Shown here one piece after another: positions 31,836 to 41,142 of a DNA stretch of 64,000 nt. The notes beneath the pieces are model-generated. The model was not told where the DNA came from, ran no database searches, and was given only the letters and a program-made list of their open reading frames with translations. Position 1 is the first letter of the stretch; each line of letters starts with the position of its first letter. The stretch lies in contig JAUJNF010000010.1 in NCBI GenBank assembly GCA_030446485.1, forward strand, positions 29,693-93,692, read 5' to 3'. This DNA comes from Thermoleophilaceae bacterium (GTDB lineage Bacteria; Actinomycetota; Thermoleophilia; Solirubrobacterales; Thermoleophilaceae). Made by a program: the position numbers and the translations under genes.

Positions 31836-32101
31836 CGCCGCAGGCCGAGCTCGGCGATCAGGCCCCGATAGCGGTCGAGGTCCTTGGCCTGGAGGTACTT
31901 GAGCAGGCGCCGGCGCTGGCCGACCAGCATGAGCAGCCCGCGACGCGAGTGATGGTCCTTCTTGTGCTCGCGCAGGTGCTCGGTGAGGTGATTGATGCGC
32001 GCGGTGAGCAGCGCCACCTGTACCTCGGGGGAGCCGGTGTCGGCATCGGACTTGCCGTGTCGGCCGACGATCTCCTTCTTGTCCTCGACGGTCATGGTCA
32101 C
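31832..32101 (-). CDS. rpsO: 30S ribosomal protein S15
   Basis: 89 aa; [48 protein letters not shown]. Confidence 0.97.
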   Translation of the reverse strand: MTMTVEDKKEIVGRHGKSDADTGSPEVQVALLTARINHLTEHLREHKKDHHSRRGLLMLVGQRRRLLKYLQAKDLDRYRGLIAELGLRR

Positions 32102-32299
32102 GGGTCGGGAACCGTAGCAAAGGGCACTTGGTGGTGCCCGCCGAAAGTACCGTCGATGATCAGACGAGTCAGAAGTGGGGCTGACAAGGCCGCGGGCGCA
32201 GTCGATGCCTTGGCATCGGCGAGCACGGCGGTCGCAGTCAGGCGCGCTTCTGGCCGTCTGAGCGCGACGGTGATTGAGGCGGGGACCACTTAGGCGCCC

Positions 32300-33181
32300 T
32301 CAGGCCACCGCGATCTCCCGCGCCCGCCCGACGTCCGCCCACATCTGCTCCACGAGGGCCTCGATCGACTCGAAGCGGCGCTCGCCCCGCAGCCGTTCGA
32401 GGAAGGCCACCCGAATCGGCTTTCCGTAGAGGTCGCCCGAGAAATCGATCAGGTGGGCCTCCACCAGCAGCCCCCGGCCGCTCTCGAACATCGGCCTCAC
32501 CCCCACGCTCACCGCGGCGGCGTGACGCGCGCCGTCCACGGTGACCCACGCGGCGTACACGCCGTGTCCGGGGCAGGCGTGCCGGTCGTCGGGCACCAGG
32601 TTGGCGGTGGGCATCCCGAGCTCGCGCCCCCGCCGGTCGCCCGGCTGCACCTCACCCTCCATCAGGAACGGCCGCCCGAGCAGCCGCGCGGCGCGCGCCG
32701 TCTCCCCCGCCGCTATCAGCGCCCTTATCCGGCTCGAGGAGACGGTCTCCCCGTCGATCTCCACCAGGGGCGCCACCCGCGTCTCGAACTCGGTGCGCGA
32801 GCGCAGGTAGCCGGCGTCTCCTCCCGCGCGCCGGCCGAAGCGGAAGTTCTCGCCGACCGAGACCTGGGTCGCTTCCATGCTTCCGATCAGCACCTCATCG
32901 ACGAACGCCTCCGCGGACTTCGCTGCGAAGTCGCGATCGAAGGGGATGGCCACGAGCTCCTGCACGCCCAGCTCGGCGATCAGGTCTGCACGGATCGCGG
33001 GGGTATCGAGCAGCTTGGGCATCGCCTCGGGATGGAGAACCGCGAGGGGGTGCGGCTCGAAGGTGAGCACGGTGTCGCTTCCGCGGATCACCTCCTGGTG
33101 GCCAAGATGCATGCCGTCGAAGGTGCCCACCGCCACCTTCCGCGGGCGCGGCTCGGCGTCCGGCAGCCAGGTGAGCTTCAC
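32300..33181 (-). CDS. ribF: Bifunctional riboflavin kinase/FAD synthetase
   Basis: KVAVGTFDGMHLGHQEVI, VSSSRIRALIAAGETARAARLLGRPFLMEGEVQPGDRRGRELGMPTANL. Confidence 0.93.
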   Translation of the reverse strand: MKLTWLPDAEPRPRKVAVGTFDGMHLGHQEVIRGSDTVLTFEPHPLAVLHPEAMPKLLDTPAIRADLIAELGVQELVAIPFDRDFAAKSAEAFVDEVLIGSMEATQVSVGENFRFGRRAGGDAGYLRSRTEFETRVAPLVEIDGETVSSSRIRALIAAGETARAARLLGRPFLMEGEVQPGDRRGRELGMPTANLVPDDRHACPGHGVYAAWVTVDGARHAAAVSVGVRPMFESGRGLLVEAHLIDFSGDLYGKPIRVAFLERLRGERRFESIEALVEQMWADVGRAREIAVA

Positions 33182-33987
33182 GCCTCGAACACCACCACGG
33201 GCTTGAGCTCTCCCTCGCGCGGCTCGGCGATGGCCACGAGGCGGCTCGAGCTCGTCAGGCGAATCCCCGCGGGCGCGTGCGGCCCCGCCGGGCCACTCCA
33301 CGCGACCGGCACGCCGTGGGACGCCGAGCGGGCGTCCGGGCCGTCGAGCTCGTGCCCGGGGAGGAAGGCGAGCGCCTCCTCGAGCGGCACCACGCGCTCC
33401 TCGTCGGCGTCCTCCAGCCGGAACGGCCCGATCGCCGTGCGCTCGAGCTCCTCGCAGTAGGCGTCGCCGAACGCGGCCACGAGCTGGCGCACGTAGGTCC
33501 CGGCCGAGCACTCGACCTCGACGGCCACGCGGTCGCCCTCGCGCCACAGCTGCTCGAAGCGGTGGACGGTCACCTCGCGCGGCTCCCCCTCCACGGCGTC
33601 GCCGCGCCGGGCCCGCGCGTAGAGCCTCTCGCCGCCGACCTTCACCGCCGAGTACGCCGGCGGGCGCTGCAGGAACGTGCCGGTCGGCAGTTCGAGCGCC
33701 TCGGGCACGCGGCCCGTGCGGATGATCGCGCCGTCGCGGTCGCCGGTGTCGGAGGTCGCTCCCAGGCGGGCCACGGCGCGGTAGGTCTTCGGCAGCGCCA
33801 TCAGATAGCGCTGTACCCGAGTGGCGCGGCCGAGGAGCACGAGCAGCAGCCCGGTGGCGAACGGGTCGAGCGTGCCGGCGTGGCCGACCTTGACCCCCCG
33901 CGGCAGGCCGCGGCGTACCCGGGCCACCACGTCGTGGGAGGTGACGCCCTCCGGCTTCGGCCAGAGGAGAACTCCCGAGGATGTCAC
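33178..33987 (-). CDS. truB: tRNA pseudouridine(55) synthase
   Basis: 269 aa; LLWPKPEGVTSHDVV, VGHAGTLDPFATGLLLV, RPPAYSAVKVGGERLYARARRG. Confidence 0.94.
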   Translation of the reverse strand: MTSSGVLLWPKPEGVTSHDVVARVRRGLPRGVKVGHAGTLDPFATGLLLVLLGRATRVQRYLMALPKTYRAVARLGATSDTGDRDGAIIRTGRVPEALELPTGTFLQRPPAYSAVKVGGERLYARARRGDAVEGEPREVTVHRFEQLWREGDRVAVEVECSAGTYVRQLVAAFGDAYCEELERTAIGPFRLEDADEERVVPLEEALAFLPGHELDGPDARSASHGVPVAWSGPAGPHAPAGIRLTSSSRLVAIAEPREGELKPVVVFEA

Positions 33988-34013
33988 CAGTGCGCCTTTA
34001 GTGGGTCTTCTCG

Positions 34014-35003
34014 CTAGTCGAGCTGGTCACCGATCCCGCGGCGCAGCCGCTCGAGCAGCTCGGGGAGCGGCAGCTCGGTGGAGAAGCCGGCGGCCTGCCG
34101 GTGCCCTCCGCCACCCATCTCGCGGGCGATCCGCGAAACGTCGACCGCCCCGTTGGTGGCACGCAGGCTCACCTTCCGCCGGCCGGCGCGATCCGCGGCG
34201 AGCAACTCGCGCACGAGCACGGCCACGGCGGTGCCCTCGATCGAGCGGATGTGGTCGACGATCCCCTCGGAGTCCTCCTCCTGCGAGCCGGTCTCGGTGA
34301 AGTCCTGAGCGCGCAGATGGGTGACGGTGATCCGTCCGTCGTCGTAGCGGCTGATCCGGTCGAGGGCGCGCGACAGCAGCTGCAGCCGCGCCCAGGGCAG
34401 GTTCTCGTACAGGCGGCGGTACACGTCCTGCACGTTCACGCCGATCTCGATCAGCTCGGCGGCCACGCGGTGCGCCTCCGGTGAAGTGTTCTCGTACATG
34501 AACTTGCCGGTGTCGGTGATCAGGCCGATGTAGAGCGCCTCGGCGATCGGCGGTGTGACCTCGACGCCCAGCTGCTTGGAGAGGCCGTAGACGATCTCCG
34601 CCGTGCAGGACGCGTGCGGGACCACCAGGTTGACGCTGCCAAAGCGCGTGTTGTCGTGGTGGTGGTCGATGTTCAGCACGCGCGCGCCGGAGTCGGCGAT
34701 GAAATCGACCGGCATGCGGTCGGCGTTCCCGCAGTCGAGGAACACGATCAGCCGATCGGCGACGTCGGCCGGCGGCTCGGTGACGACGTCGTCGAAGGGC
34801 ATCTCCTTGTACTCGTGCGGCAACGGGAACTGGTGGGCGGGCATGAACATGAGCGCGTCCTTGCCGAGCAGGCCGAGCACGCCGTGCATGCCGAGTATCG
34901 AGCCGAGGGCGTCGCCGTCGGGGTTCTCGTGCGTGATGAGGAGCAGGCGCTCGGCGCCGCGCAGCTCGTCGACGACCATGTCGAGCTCCGTGCCGACGGT
35001 CAT
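34014..35003 (-). CDS. DHH/DHHA1 phosphoesterase (NrnA-like)
   Basis: 329 aa; THENPDGDALGSILGM, LNIDHHHDNTRFG, GGGHRQAAGF. Confidence 0.88.
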   Translation of the reverse strand: MTVGTELDMVVDELRGAERLLLITHENPDGDALGSILGMHGVLGLLGKDALMFMPAHQFPLPHEYKEMPFDDVVTEPPADVADRLIVFLDCGNADRMPVDFIADSGARVLNIDHHHDNTRFGSVNLVVPHASCTAEIVYGLSKQLGVEVTPPIAEALYIGLITDTGKFMYENTSPEAHRVAAELIEIGVNVQDVYRRLYENLPWARLQLLSRALDRISRYDDGRITVTHLRAQDFTETGSQEEDSEGIVDHIRSIEGTAVAVLVRELLAADRAGRRKVSLRATNGAVDVSRIAREMGGGGHRQAAGFSTELPLPELLERLRRGIGDQLD

Positions 35004-35353
35004 GATCCGCCCCCCGGCTGCTCCCGCTCGAGCAGCTCGTTGATGCGCATGCCGTGGTCGATCGAGTCGTCGTGGAAGAACTCGAGCGTCGGCGTTCGCT
35101 TCATGTGCAGCTGCTGGCCGATCTGGGCCTGGAGGCGGACGCGTGACGAGCGCAGCCCCTCGAAGGCGAGCTCGCGCTCCTCGGCCGTGCCAAGCACGCT
35201 GACGTACACGCGCGCGTGCCGCAGGTCGGTGCTGGTCTCGACGGAGGTAAGGGTCACGAAGCCGATGCGCGGATCCTCGAGACGCTCGGTCACGTACGCG
35301 GACAGGACCTCCCTCACCGCTTCGTTCACCCGTCGGATCCGGCCGCTCGGCAT
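35000..35353 (-). CDS. rbfA: Ribosome-binding factor A
   Basis: MPSGRIRRVNEAVREVLSAYVTERLEDPRIGFVTLTSVETSTDLRHARVYVSVLG. Confidence 0.92.
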   Translation of the reverse strand: MPSGRIRRVNEAVREVLSAYVTERLEDPRIGFVTLTSVETSTDLRHARVYVSVLGTAEERELAFEGLRSSRVRLQAQIGQQLHMKRTPTLEFFHDDSIDHGMRINELLEREQPGGGS

Positions 35354-35354
35354 C

Positions 35355-35657
35355 CTAGTGAAGTACCTCGTCGGCAGATAGCAGCGAGCGCTCCACCCGC
35401 ACTCCCTCCGGGAAGCGGCCGAGGAGATAGCGCTCAACGCCGTCGGCCAGCTCAGAGGCGCCGCTCCCGTCACGGGCCACCAGCGCGGCGGTGAGCGTCG
35501 AGCGCTGCCACAGGTCGTGGCCGTCGGTCTCGGCCACCGCGGCGCCGAAGCGCCGGTGCAGCTGCGCCTTGACCGACTGCAGCTCCTTGCGCTTGCCCTT
35601 GAGGCTCGCGTTGTCCGGGAAGTGAAGCTGGATCTCGAGGACGTAGATGAAGGCCAC
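35355..35657 (-). CDS. DUF503 family protein
   Basis: VAFIYVLEIQLHFPDNASLKGKRKELQSVKAQLHRRFGAAVAETDGHDLWQRSTLTAALVA; between rbfA and infB as in other actinobacteria. Confidence 0.82.
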   Translation of the reverse strand: MAFIYVLEIQLHFPDNASLKGKRKELQSVKAQLHRRFGAAVAETDGHDLWQRSTLTAALVARDGSGASELADGVERYLLGRFPEGVRVERSLLSADEVLH

Positions 35658-35662
35658 GCCAC

Positions 35663-37930
35663 TTAGAGGGCGCGCTCCACCTGGCGCATCTCGTAGGCCT
35701 CGAGCACGTCGCCGGGCTTGACGTCGGCGAAGTTCTCGAGCACCACGCCGCACTCGAAGCCGGTCGCGACCTCGCGTGCGTCCTCCTTGAAGCGCCGCAG
35801 CGAGGCGATGCGGCCCTCGTAGGCCACGGTGCCGTCGCGGACGAGGCGGACGGTGGCGCCGCGCCGCAGGGTGCCGGTGAGCACGAAGCACCCGGCGATC
35901 GTGCCCACCCGCGAGGCGCGGAAGGTGTCGCGCACCTCGACCGTGGCCACGGTCTGCTCGACCTCCTCCGGCTCCAGCAGCCCCTCCATCGCCGAGCGCA
36001 GGTCGTCAATCGCGCGGTAGATGACCGTGTAGGCCCGGATCTCCACCCCCTCGCGCTCGGCGATCGCGCGCGCGTCCTGCACGGGCCGGACGTTGAAGCC
36101 GATGATCACGGCGTCGGAGGCGGAGGCGAGCATCACGTCGGACTCGTTGATCCCGCCCACGCCGTCGTGGATCACGTTGACCGTGACCTGGTCCTGCGGC
36201 AGCTTGGCGATCTCGTCCTCGATGGCCTCCAGCGAGCCGGCGACGTCGGCCTTGACGATCAGGGCAAGCTCGCTGGCCACCCCCTGCTGGGCGCGGGTGA
36301 ACACGTCCTCGAGGGAGACCTTCACCCCCTGGCGGCGCGCGAGCGCCTCGGTCTTCAGCCGGTGAGCGCGGTCGCCGGCCAGCTGCCGCGCGAGCCGCTC
36401 GTTCTCCACCACCCGCACGTGCTCGCCGGCCTCCGGGACCCCGTCGAAGCCGAGCACCTCGACGGGCTCGCCGGGACGCGCGACCTGCACCCGCTCGCCG
36501 CGGTAGTCGTGCATCGCGCGCACACGGCCCCACGCCGCCCCGGCCACCAGGGCGTCGCTGATCTTGAGGGTGCCGCGCTGGATGAGCACCGACACCACCG
36601 GGCCCCGGCCCGGGTCGAGGCGCGACTCGATCACGCTGCCGGAGGCCTCGGTGTTCGGGTTGGCCTTGAGCTCCAGCAGCTCCGAGATGGTGACGATGGT
36701 GTCGAGCATGTTGTCGAGCCCGTCGCGCGTCTTGGCCGAGACGTCGACGAACTCCGTGTCACCACCCCAGTCGGCGGGCGTCAGGCCCTGCTGGGCGAGC
36801 TCGCCGCGCACGCGGTTGGGGTCGGCGCCCTCCTTGTCGATCTTGTTGACGGCGACCATGATCGGGACCTCGGCCGCCTTGGCGTGGTCGATGGCCTCGA
36901 CCGTCTGCGGCATCACGCCGTCGTCGGCGGCCACGACGATCACCGCGACGTCGGTGACCTTGGCGCCGCGCGCCCGCATCGCGGTGAAGGCCTGGTGGCC
37001 CGGCGTGTCCAGGAAGCTGATCGTGTGGTCGGCATGGTGGACCTGGTAGGCGCCGATGTGCTGGGTGATGCCGCCGGCCTCGCCGGCCACGACCTCGGTC
37101 TCGCGCACGGCGTCGAGCAGCGACGTCTTCCCGTGGTCGACGTGGCCCATGATCGTGACGACGGGCGGGCGCGCGATCAGCTCCGACTCGTCATCGTCGT
37201 ACCGAGGCTCGTCCTCCACGACGTCGGCCGCGTGGACGATCTCCACCTTCTTGTCGAACTCCTCGGCGAGGACCTGGATCGCATCGTCGCTCAGGGTCTG
37301 GGTGAGCGTGGCCATCTCACCGAGGGTCATCAGCTTCTTGATCACCTCGGCGGTGGTGAGCCCGAGGGTCTCGGCCACCTCCTTGACGGTCGCGCCCGAG
37401 TTGATCTCGACGGGGCGATTCTCCTCCGCCGCGGCCTCCTGCTCCGCGGCGATCCGCTCGGCCTCGAGGTCGCGCTCGACCCACGGCGTGCGGCGGCGCC
37501 GGCCGCGGCGGCGGGGCGGCTGCTGAGGCGGGGGCGGCCCGCTCGGGCGGCGTCCGGCCTGTGAGCCTTCGATGACCACGCGGCGGCGGCGGCCACCCGA
37601 GCCGGCCTCGCGCGGGCGCGCGCGGGGCGCGCGCCACCGTCCAGCGCGCCACCCTCGGGGCGTGCCGGCGACGGGGGCGGCCTCGCGCGTGCCCTCGGCG
37701 GGACGCTGGGCGGCCGGCACCCCGGCGTCGGAGCGGTTGCTACGGGCGGCCGCTCCGTTGGTCTGGGCGGCCTCCTCGACCGGCGGCGAGAAGGCGCGGC
37801 GAATGTCGTTCTCGTCGACGCTCGAGGCCGCCGCCTTCACGTCGAGACCCGCGCGCTGGAGAACCGCGATGACCTCCTTGCTCGGGATCCCCCGCTCCTT
37901 GGCTATCTCATGGACTCGCTTCTTCGCCAT
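35663..37930 (-). CDS. infB: Translation initiation factor IF-2
   Basis: 755 aa; IF2_N, VTIMGHVDHGKTSLLDAVRETEVVAGEAGGITQHIGAY, SFLDTPGHQAFTAMRARGAKVTD. Confidence 0.96.
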   Translation of the reverse strand: MAKKRVHEIAKERGIPSKEVIAVLQRAGLDVKAAASSVDENDIRRAFSPPVEEAAQTNGAAARSNRSDAGVPAAQRPAEGTREAAPVAGTPRGWRAGRWRAPRARPREAGSGGRRRRVVIEGSQAGRRPSGPPPPQQPPRRRGRRRRTPWVERDLEAERIAAEQEAAAEENRPVEINSGATVKEVAETLGLTTAEVIKKLMTLGEMATLTQTLSDDAIQVLAEEFDKKVEIVHAADVVEDEPRYDDDESELIARPPVVTIMGHVDHGKTSLLDAVRETEVVAGEAGGITQHIGAYQVHHADHTISFLDTPGHQAFTAMRARGAKVTDVAVIVVAADDGVMPQTVEAIDHAKAAEVPIMVAVNKIDKEGADPNRVRGELAQQGLTPADWGGDTEFVDVSAKTRDGLDNMLDTIVTISELLELKANPNTEASGSVIESRLDPGRGPVVSVLIQRGTLKISDALVAGAAWGRVRAMHDYRGERVQVARPGEPVEVLGFDGVPEAGEHVRVVENERLARQLAGDRAHRLKTEALARRQGVKVSLEDVFTRAQQGVASELALIVKADVAGSLEAIEDEIAKLPQDQVTVNVIHDGVGGINESDVMLASASDAVIIGFNVRPVQDARAIAEREGVEIRAYTVIYRAIDDLRSAMEGLLEPEEVEQTVATVEVRDTFRASRVGTIAGCFVLTGTLRRGATVRLVRDGTVAYEGRIASLRRFKEDAREVATGFECGVVLENFADVKPGDVLEAYEMRQVERAL

Positions 37931-39284
37931 TGACGCCTGAGTCTAGGCTTCGGCCGAGGGCTCGGTTGCGACCGGAGCCCCCTGGGCGTCGGGGCGCGGC
38001 GCCCACCGGGGCGGCGGCCGGGTTGGGCTCGTCCTCCTCGACGGCGTCGCCCTCCTTGTCGACGAGCGCCTGGTGGCCGGGCAGGCCGCAGTAGCGCGAG
38101 CCCACCAGGGAGGCGTTCGGACAACGGCGTCCGCTCGTGAGAATCGCGGCGCAGCGGCCCGAGACCTCCTGGTCGTCGTCGTACTCGGTCTCCTCGTCGG
38201 CGAACTCGGTCTCCGAGCGGATGTCGACCCTCCAGCCCGTGAGGCGCGCCGCCAGGCGGGCGTTCTGGCCCTCCTTGCCGATGGCGAGCGAAAGCTGGTC
38301 GTCGGGAACGATCACGGTGGCCTGCCGGTTGTCGTCGTCCACGAGGACCTCCCGCACGCGCGCGGGCGAGAGCGCCTTGGCCACGAACCGGGCCGGCTCC
38401 TCGTTGAACGGGATGATGTCGATCTTCTCGCCGCGCAGCTCGGACACGACCATGCGCACCCGCGACCCGCGGGGGCCCACGCAGGCACCCACCGGATCGA
38501 CTCCTCCCGCGTGCGAGACCACCGCGATCTTCGAGCGGTAGCCGGGCTCGCGAGCCACGTTCTGGATCTCGACGAGCCCGTCGGCGATCTCCGGCACCTC
38601 GAGCTCGAACAGCTTGCGGATCAGCTCGGGCGAGCGCCGCGAGACGATGATGTTCGGGCCCTTGGTCTGGTTCGACACGTCGCTGATCACGGCCTTCACG
38701 CGTGAGCCGTGGTCGTACCGCTCGTTCTCGACCTGCTCCGACTTCGGCAGCAGGGCCTCCACGCGCTCGCGGAGCTGCACGAGCGTGTAGCGGGAGTCGG
38801 ACTGCTGGACGATCCCGGTGATCAGCTCGCCGACGCGGTCCTGGTACTCGTCGAACATCATGTCGCGCTCCGCCTCGCGGATGCGCTGGAAGATCACCTG
38901 CTTGGCGGTCTGGGCGGCGATGCGCCCGAAGTCGTCAGGGGTGACCTCGCGCTCGTCGATCTGATCGCTGTACTCGGCCAGGAGCTCCGGATCGATCTGC
39001 GGCTCCTCGGGCTCGCGCATCTCGCCGGTGTCGGGGTCGATCGTCGGCTCCACGGGCTCGGCCTCGGCCAGGAGCCGGTCCTCGAGCTCCTGCGGGAGGA
39101 GCAGCTCGAAGACGCGGAAGTCGCCCGTCTCGCGGTCCATGTCCACCCGCGCGTAGCGGGCGGCGTCGGGCTGCTTCTTGTATGCCGACAGCAGGGCGTC
39201 TTCGAGGGCCTCCATCAGCCGCTCGGCGGAGATCCCCTTCTCGCGCTCGAGCACGTGGACCGCTTCGACGATCTCGATCGACAT
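37908..39284 (-). CDS. nusA: Transcription termination/antitermination factor NusA with Cys/His-rich C-terminal extension
   Basis: 458 aa; S1 and KH domains (GACVGPRGSRVRMVVSELRGEKIDII, LAIGKEGQNARLAARLTGW), then GRCAAILTSGRRCPNASLVGSRYCGLPGHQAL. Confidence 0.93.
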   Translation of the reverse strand: MSIEIVEAVHVLEREKGISAERLMEALEDALLSAYKKQPDAARYARVDMDRETGDFRVFELLLPQELEDRLLAEAEPVEPTIDPDTGEMREPEEPQIDPELLAEYSDQIDEREVTPDDFGRIAAQTAKQVIFQRIREAERDMMFDEYQDRVGELITGIVQQSDSRYTLVQLRERVEALLPKSEQVENERYDHGSRVKAVISDVSNQTKGPNIIVSRRSPELIRKLFELEVPEIADGLVEIQNVAREPGYRSKIAVVSHAGGVDPVGACVGPRGSRVRMVVSELRGEKIDIIPFNEEPARFVAKALSPARVREVLVDDDNRQATVIVPDDQLSLAIGKEGQNARLAARLTGWRVDIRSETEFADEETEYDDDQEVSGRCAAILTSGRRCPNASLVGSRYCGLPGHQALVDKEGDAVEEDEPNPAAAPVGAAPRRPGGSGRNRALGRSLDSGVNGEEASP

Positions 39285-39287
39285 CGC

Positions 39288-39701
39288 TCAGCCCTCGATC
39301 AGGTTGCTGCGGAAGATCTCCGCATAGGGAATGGAGATGACCCCGTGTCGGCGGCGACGGTGACCTCCTCGTCGGAGGCTCCCACGAGCTCGCCGGTGAA
39401 GCTCCTGTGGCCGTTACGAGCCTCGCGCGTGCGCACGCGGGCGCGCCGACCGACGTAGCGCCGGAAGTGGTCCGGCTTGGTGAGCGGGCGGCGCGGGCCC
39501 GGCGAGGAGACCTCCAGCGAGTACTCGGTGAGCAGGTCGCGCAGGTGTCCCGTGACCCGTTCGCAGAGGCCGAGGCTCACGCCCTCGGGGTGGTCGATGA
39601 ACAGGCGCAGCTTGGCGGCCGCCGCCTCTTCGGCGAGCAGCACCTCACGTCGGGCTCGGCGGACGCGAGGCGGCTCTCATGCGCTCTTGGATAGTGCTCA
39701 T
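39288..39701 (-). CDS. rimP: Ribosome maturation factor RimP, interrupted by about three single-base frameshifts
   Basis: MSTIQER / ESRLASAEPDV / EVLLAEEAAAAKLRLFIDHPEGVSLGLCERVTGHLRDLLTEYSLEVSSPGPRRPLTKPDHF / VISIPYAEIFRSNLIEG* in successive frames. Confidence 0.85.
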
Positions 39702-39728
39702 TTGCGGGATTCTCGGTCGATCGGGGCG

Positions 39729-39754
39729 AAAAAGGTGGGCTGCGAAGCCCACCT
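39729..39754 (-). terminator. Intrinsic terminator-like hairpin in the leader of the rimP-nusA-infB operon
   Basis: Minus strand AGGTGGGCT-TCGC-AGCCCACCT followed by TTTTT: 9-bp perfect stem, tetraloop and U-run. Confidence 0.75.
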
Positions 39755-39877
39755 CCAGGTGCGCGCGCGACGGCCGCAGATGAAAGTCCTGACGGCGTTC
39801 AGTATAGCCCTGGTCAGGGGGGCTCGGTCAAGGCGCAGGAGGCTGCGATCCGCCGCCTGGCCACCGCCCCGGGTCGC

Positions 39878-40300
39878 TCAGGTCTCGACGATGACGGTCA
39901 CCGGCCCGTCGTTCACGAGCTCGATGGCCATGAGCGCTCCGAAGCGACCGCCCTCGGCGCCCAGACCCGCGCGCACCCGCTCGTAGAGCGGCTCCGCGCG
40001 CTCCGGACGGGCGGCCTGCGCGTAGCTCGGCCGCGTGCCCTTCCCGGTGTCGCCGTGCACGGTGAAGTTGCTGACGCACAGCACCTCGCCGCCCGTATCG
40101 AGCACCGACCGGTTCATGCGGCCGTTCGCGTCGGGGAAGATCCGCAGGGCGAGCAGCTTGCGGGCGTGGGCGTCGGCGCTCTCGGTCGTGTCGTCGCGGT
40201 GCACGGCCAGCAGGACGAGAAGGCCGGGTCCGATCTGGGCGAGCCGCTCGCCAGCGACCGCGACCGAGGCGGAACCGACCCGTTGCACCACCGAGCGCAC
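39878..40300 (-). CDS. dtd: D-aminoacyl-tRNA deacylase
   Basis: VRSVVQRVGSASVAVAGERLAQIGPGLLVLLAVHRDDT..., SNFTVHGDTGKGTRPSY, NDGPVTVIVET. Confidence 0.9.
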   Translation of the reverse strand: MRSVVQRVGSASVAVAGERLAQIGPGLLVLLAVHRDDTTESADAHARKLLALRIFPDANGRMNRSVLDTGGEVLCVSNFTVHGDTGKGTRPSYAQAARPERAEPLYERVRAGLGAEGGRFGALMAIELVNDGPVTVIVET

Positions 40301-40347
40301 CCGGGAGATTGAACGTCCGGGGCCCTCACGCGCGTACAGTCGGGACA

Positions 40348-40788
40348 ATGGCCGCCGCCGACGTGGTGCAGACCTACCTGGACGAGCTGCCCGGCGACAG
40401 CCGGCGCGTGGCCCCCGGGGAGTGGGGCGTCTCGGTGGCGGCGGAGGCGGCCGCCGGCTGGCCGCTCGACATCGGGCTACGGCTGTCGGACGGGCTGCTG
40501 CGCGCGAAGGCCTTCGCCGCACCCGCCCAGGAGCAGGTCAGCCCCTGGGTACTGCTGAGCTGGAACCGCCAGACCCGTTTCGTGCGGTTCGGTTCGACCC
40601 GGGACGGCGACATCTGGGTGCACGGCGACCTCGCCGCTTCGGAGATCAGCGGCCCGGCGCTAGATCGCCTGCTCGGGCTCGTGGTTCAGGAGCTCTGGCT
40701 GTCCGGCACTACGCGGGCGCCGCCGGAACTCCGCCGGGATAGGCCGCGGCCTCAGGCGGCTCGGATCCGGTCCCGGTACGCGCGGTAG
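40348..40788 (+). CDS. Hypothetical protein, possibly YbjN-like (C-terminus uncertain)
   Basis: MAAADVVQTYLDELPGDSRRVAPGEWGVSVAAEAAAGWPLDIGLRLSDGLLRAKAFA...; ATG at 40348. Confidence 0.6.
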   Translation: MAAADVVQTYLDELPGDSRRVAPGEWGVSVAAEAAAGWPLDIGLRLSDGLLRAKAFAAPAQEQVSPWVLLSWNRQTRFVRFGSTRDGDIWVHGDLAASEISGPALDRLLGLVVQELWLSGTTRAPPELRRDRPRPQAARIRSRYAR

Positions 40789-41142
40789 TCGGCCCGATCG
40801 GGCCGCAGGCATGCCGCGAGCACCAGGTGATGGCGGGCACGCGCGCGGCGGCCGGTGAGCTCGGCGGAGCGGCCGAGGCAGAAGTGGGCGAAGTCGTTGA
40901 CCGGGGCGCGCTCGACCACCGCCGCGAACTCATCACGGGCCTCCCCGAAGCGGCCGGAGCGGAAGTAGGCACGCCCGAGGGCCTCACGAATCGAGGTCTT
41001 GTCGGGCTCGTAGCCGCGCGCCTGCTCGAGCGGGGATCGTGGCCGCGTGGAAGTTGCCGGTCTCGAGCAGCTCGCTCCCCCTCTGGTACAGCGAGTAGAC
41101 CTGTTCCGCGCGGTCGTCGGGTCCGTGAACGGAGTCGCTCAT
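40752..41142 (-). CDS. Tetratricopeptide-type small protein, one frameshift near 41035
   Basis: MSDSVHGPDDRAEQVYSLYQRGSELLETGNFHAATIP / LEQARGYEPDKTSIREALGRAYFRSGRFGEARDEFAAVVERAPVNDFAHFCLGRSAEL. Confidence 0.7.
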
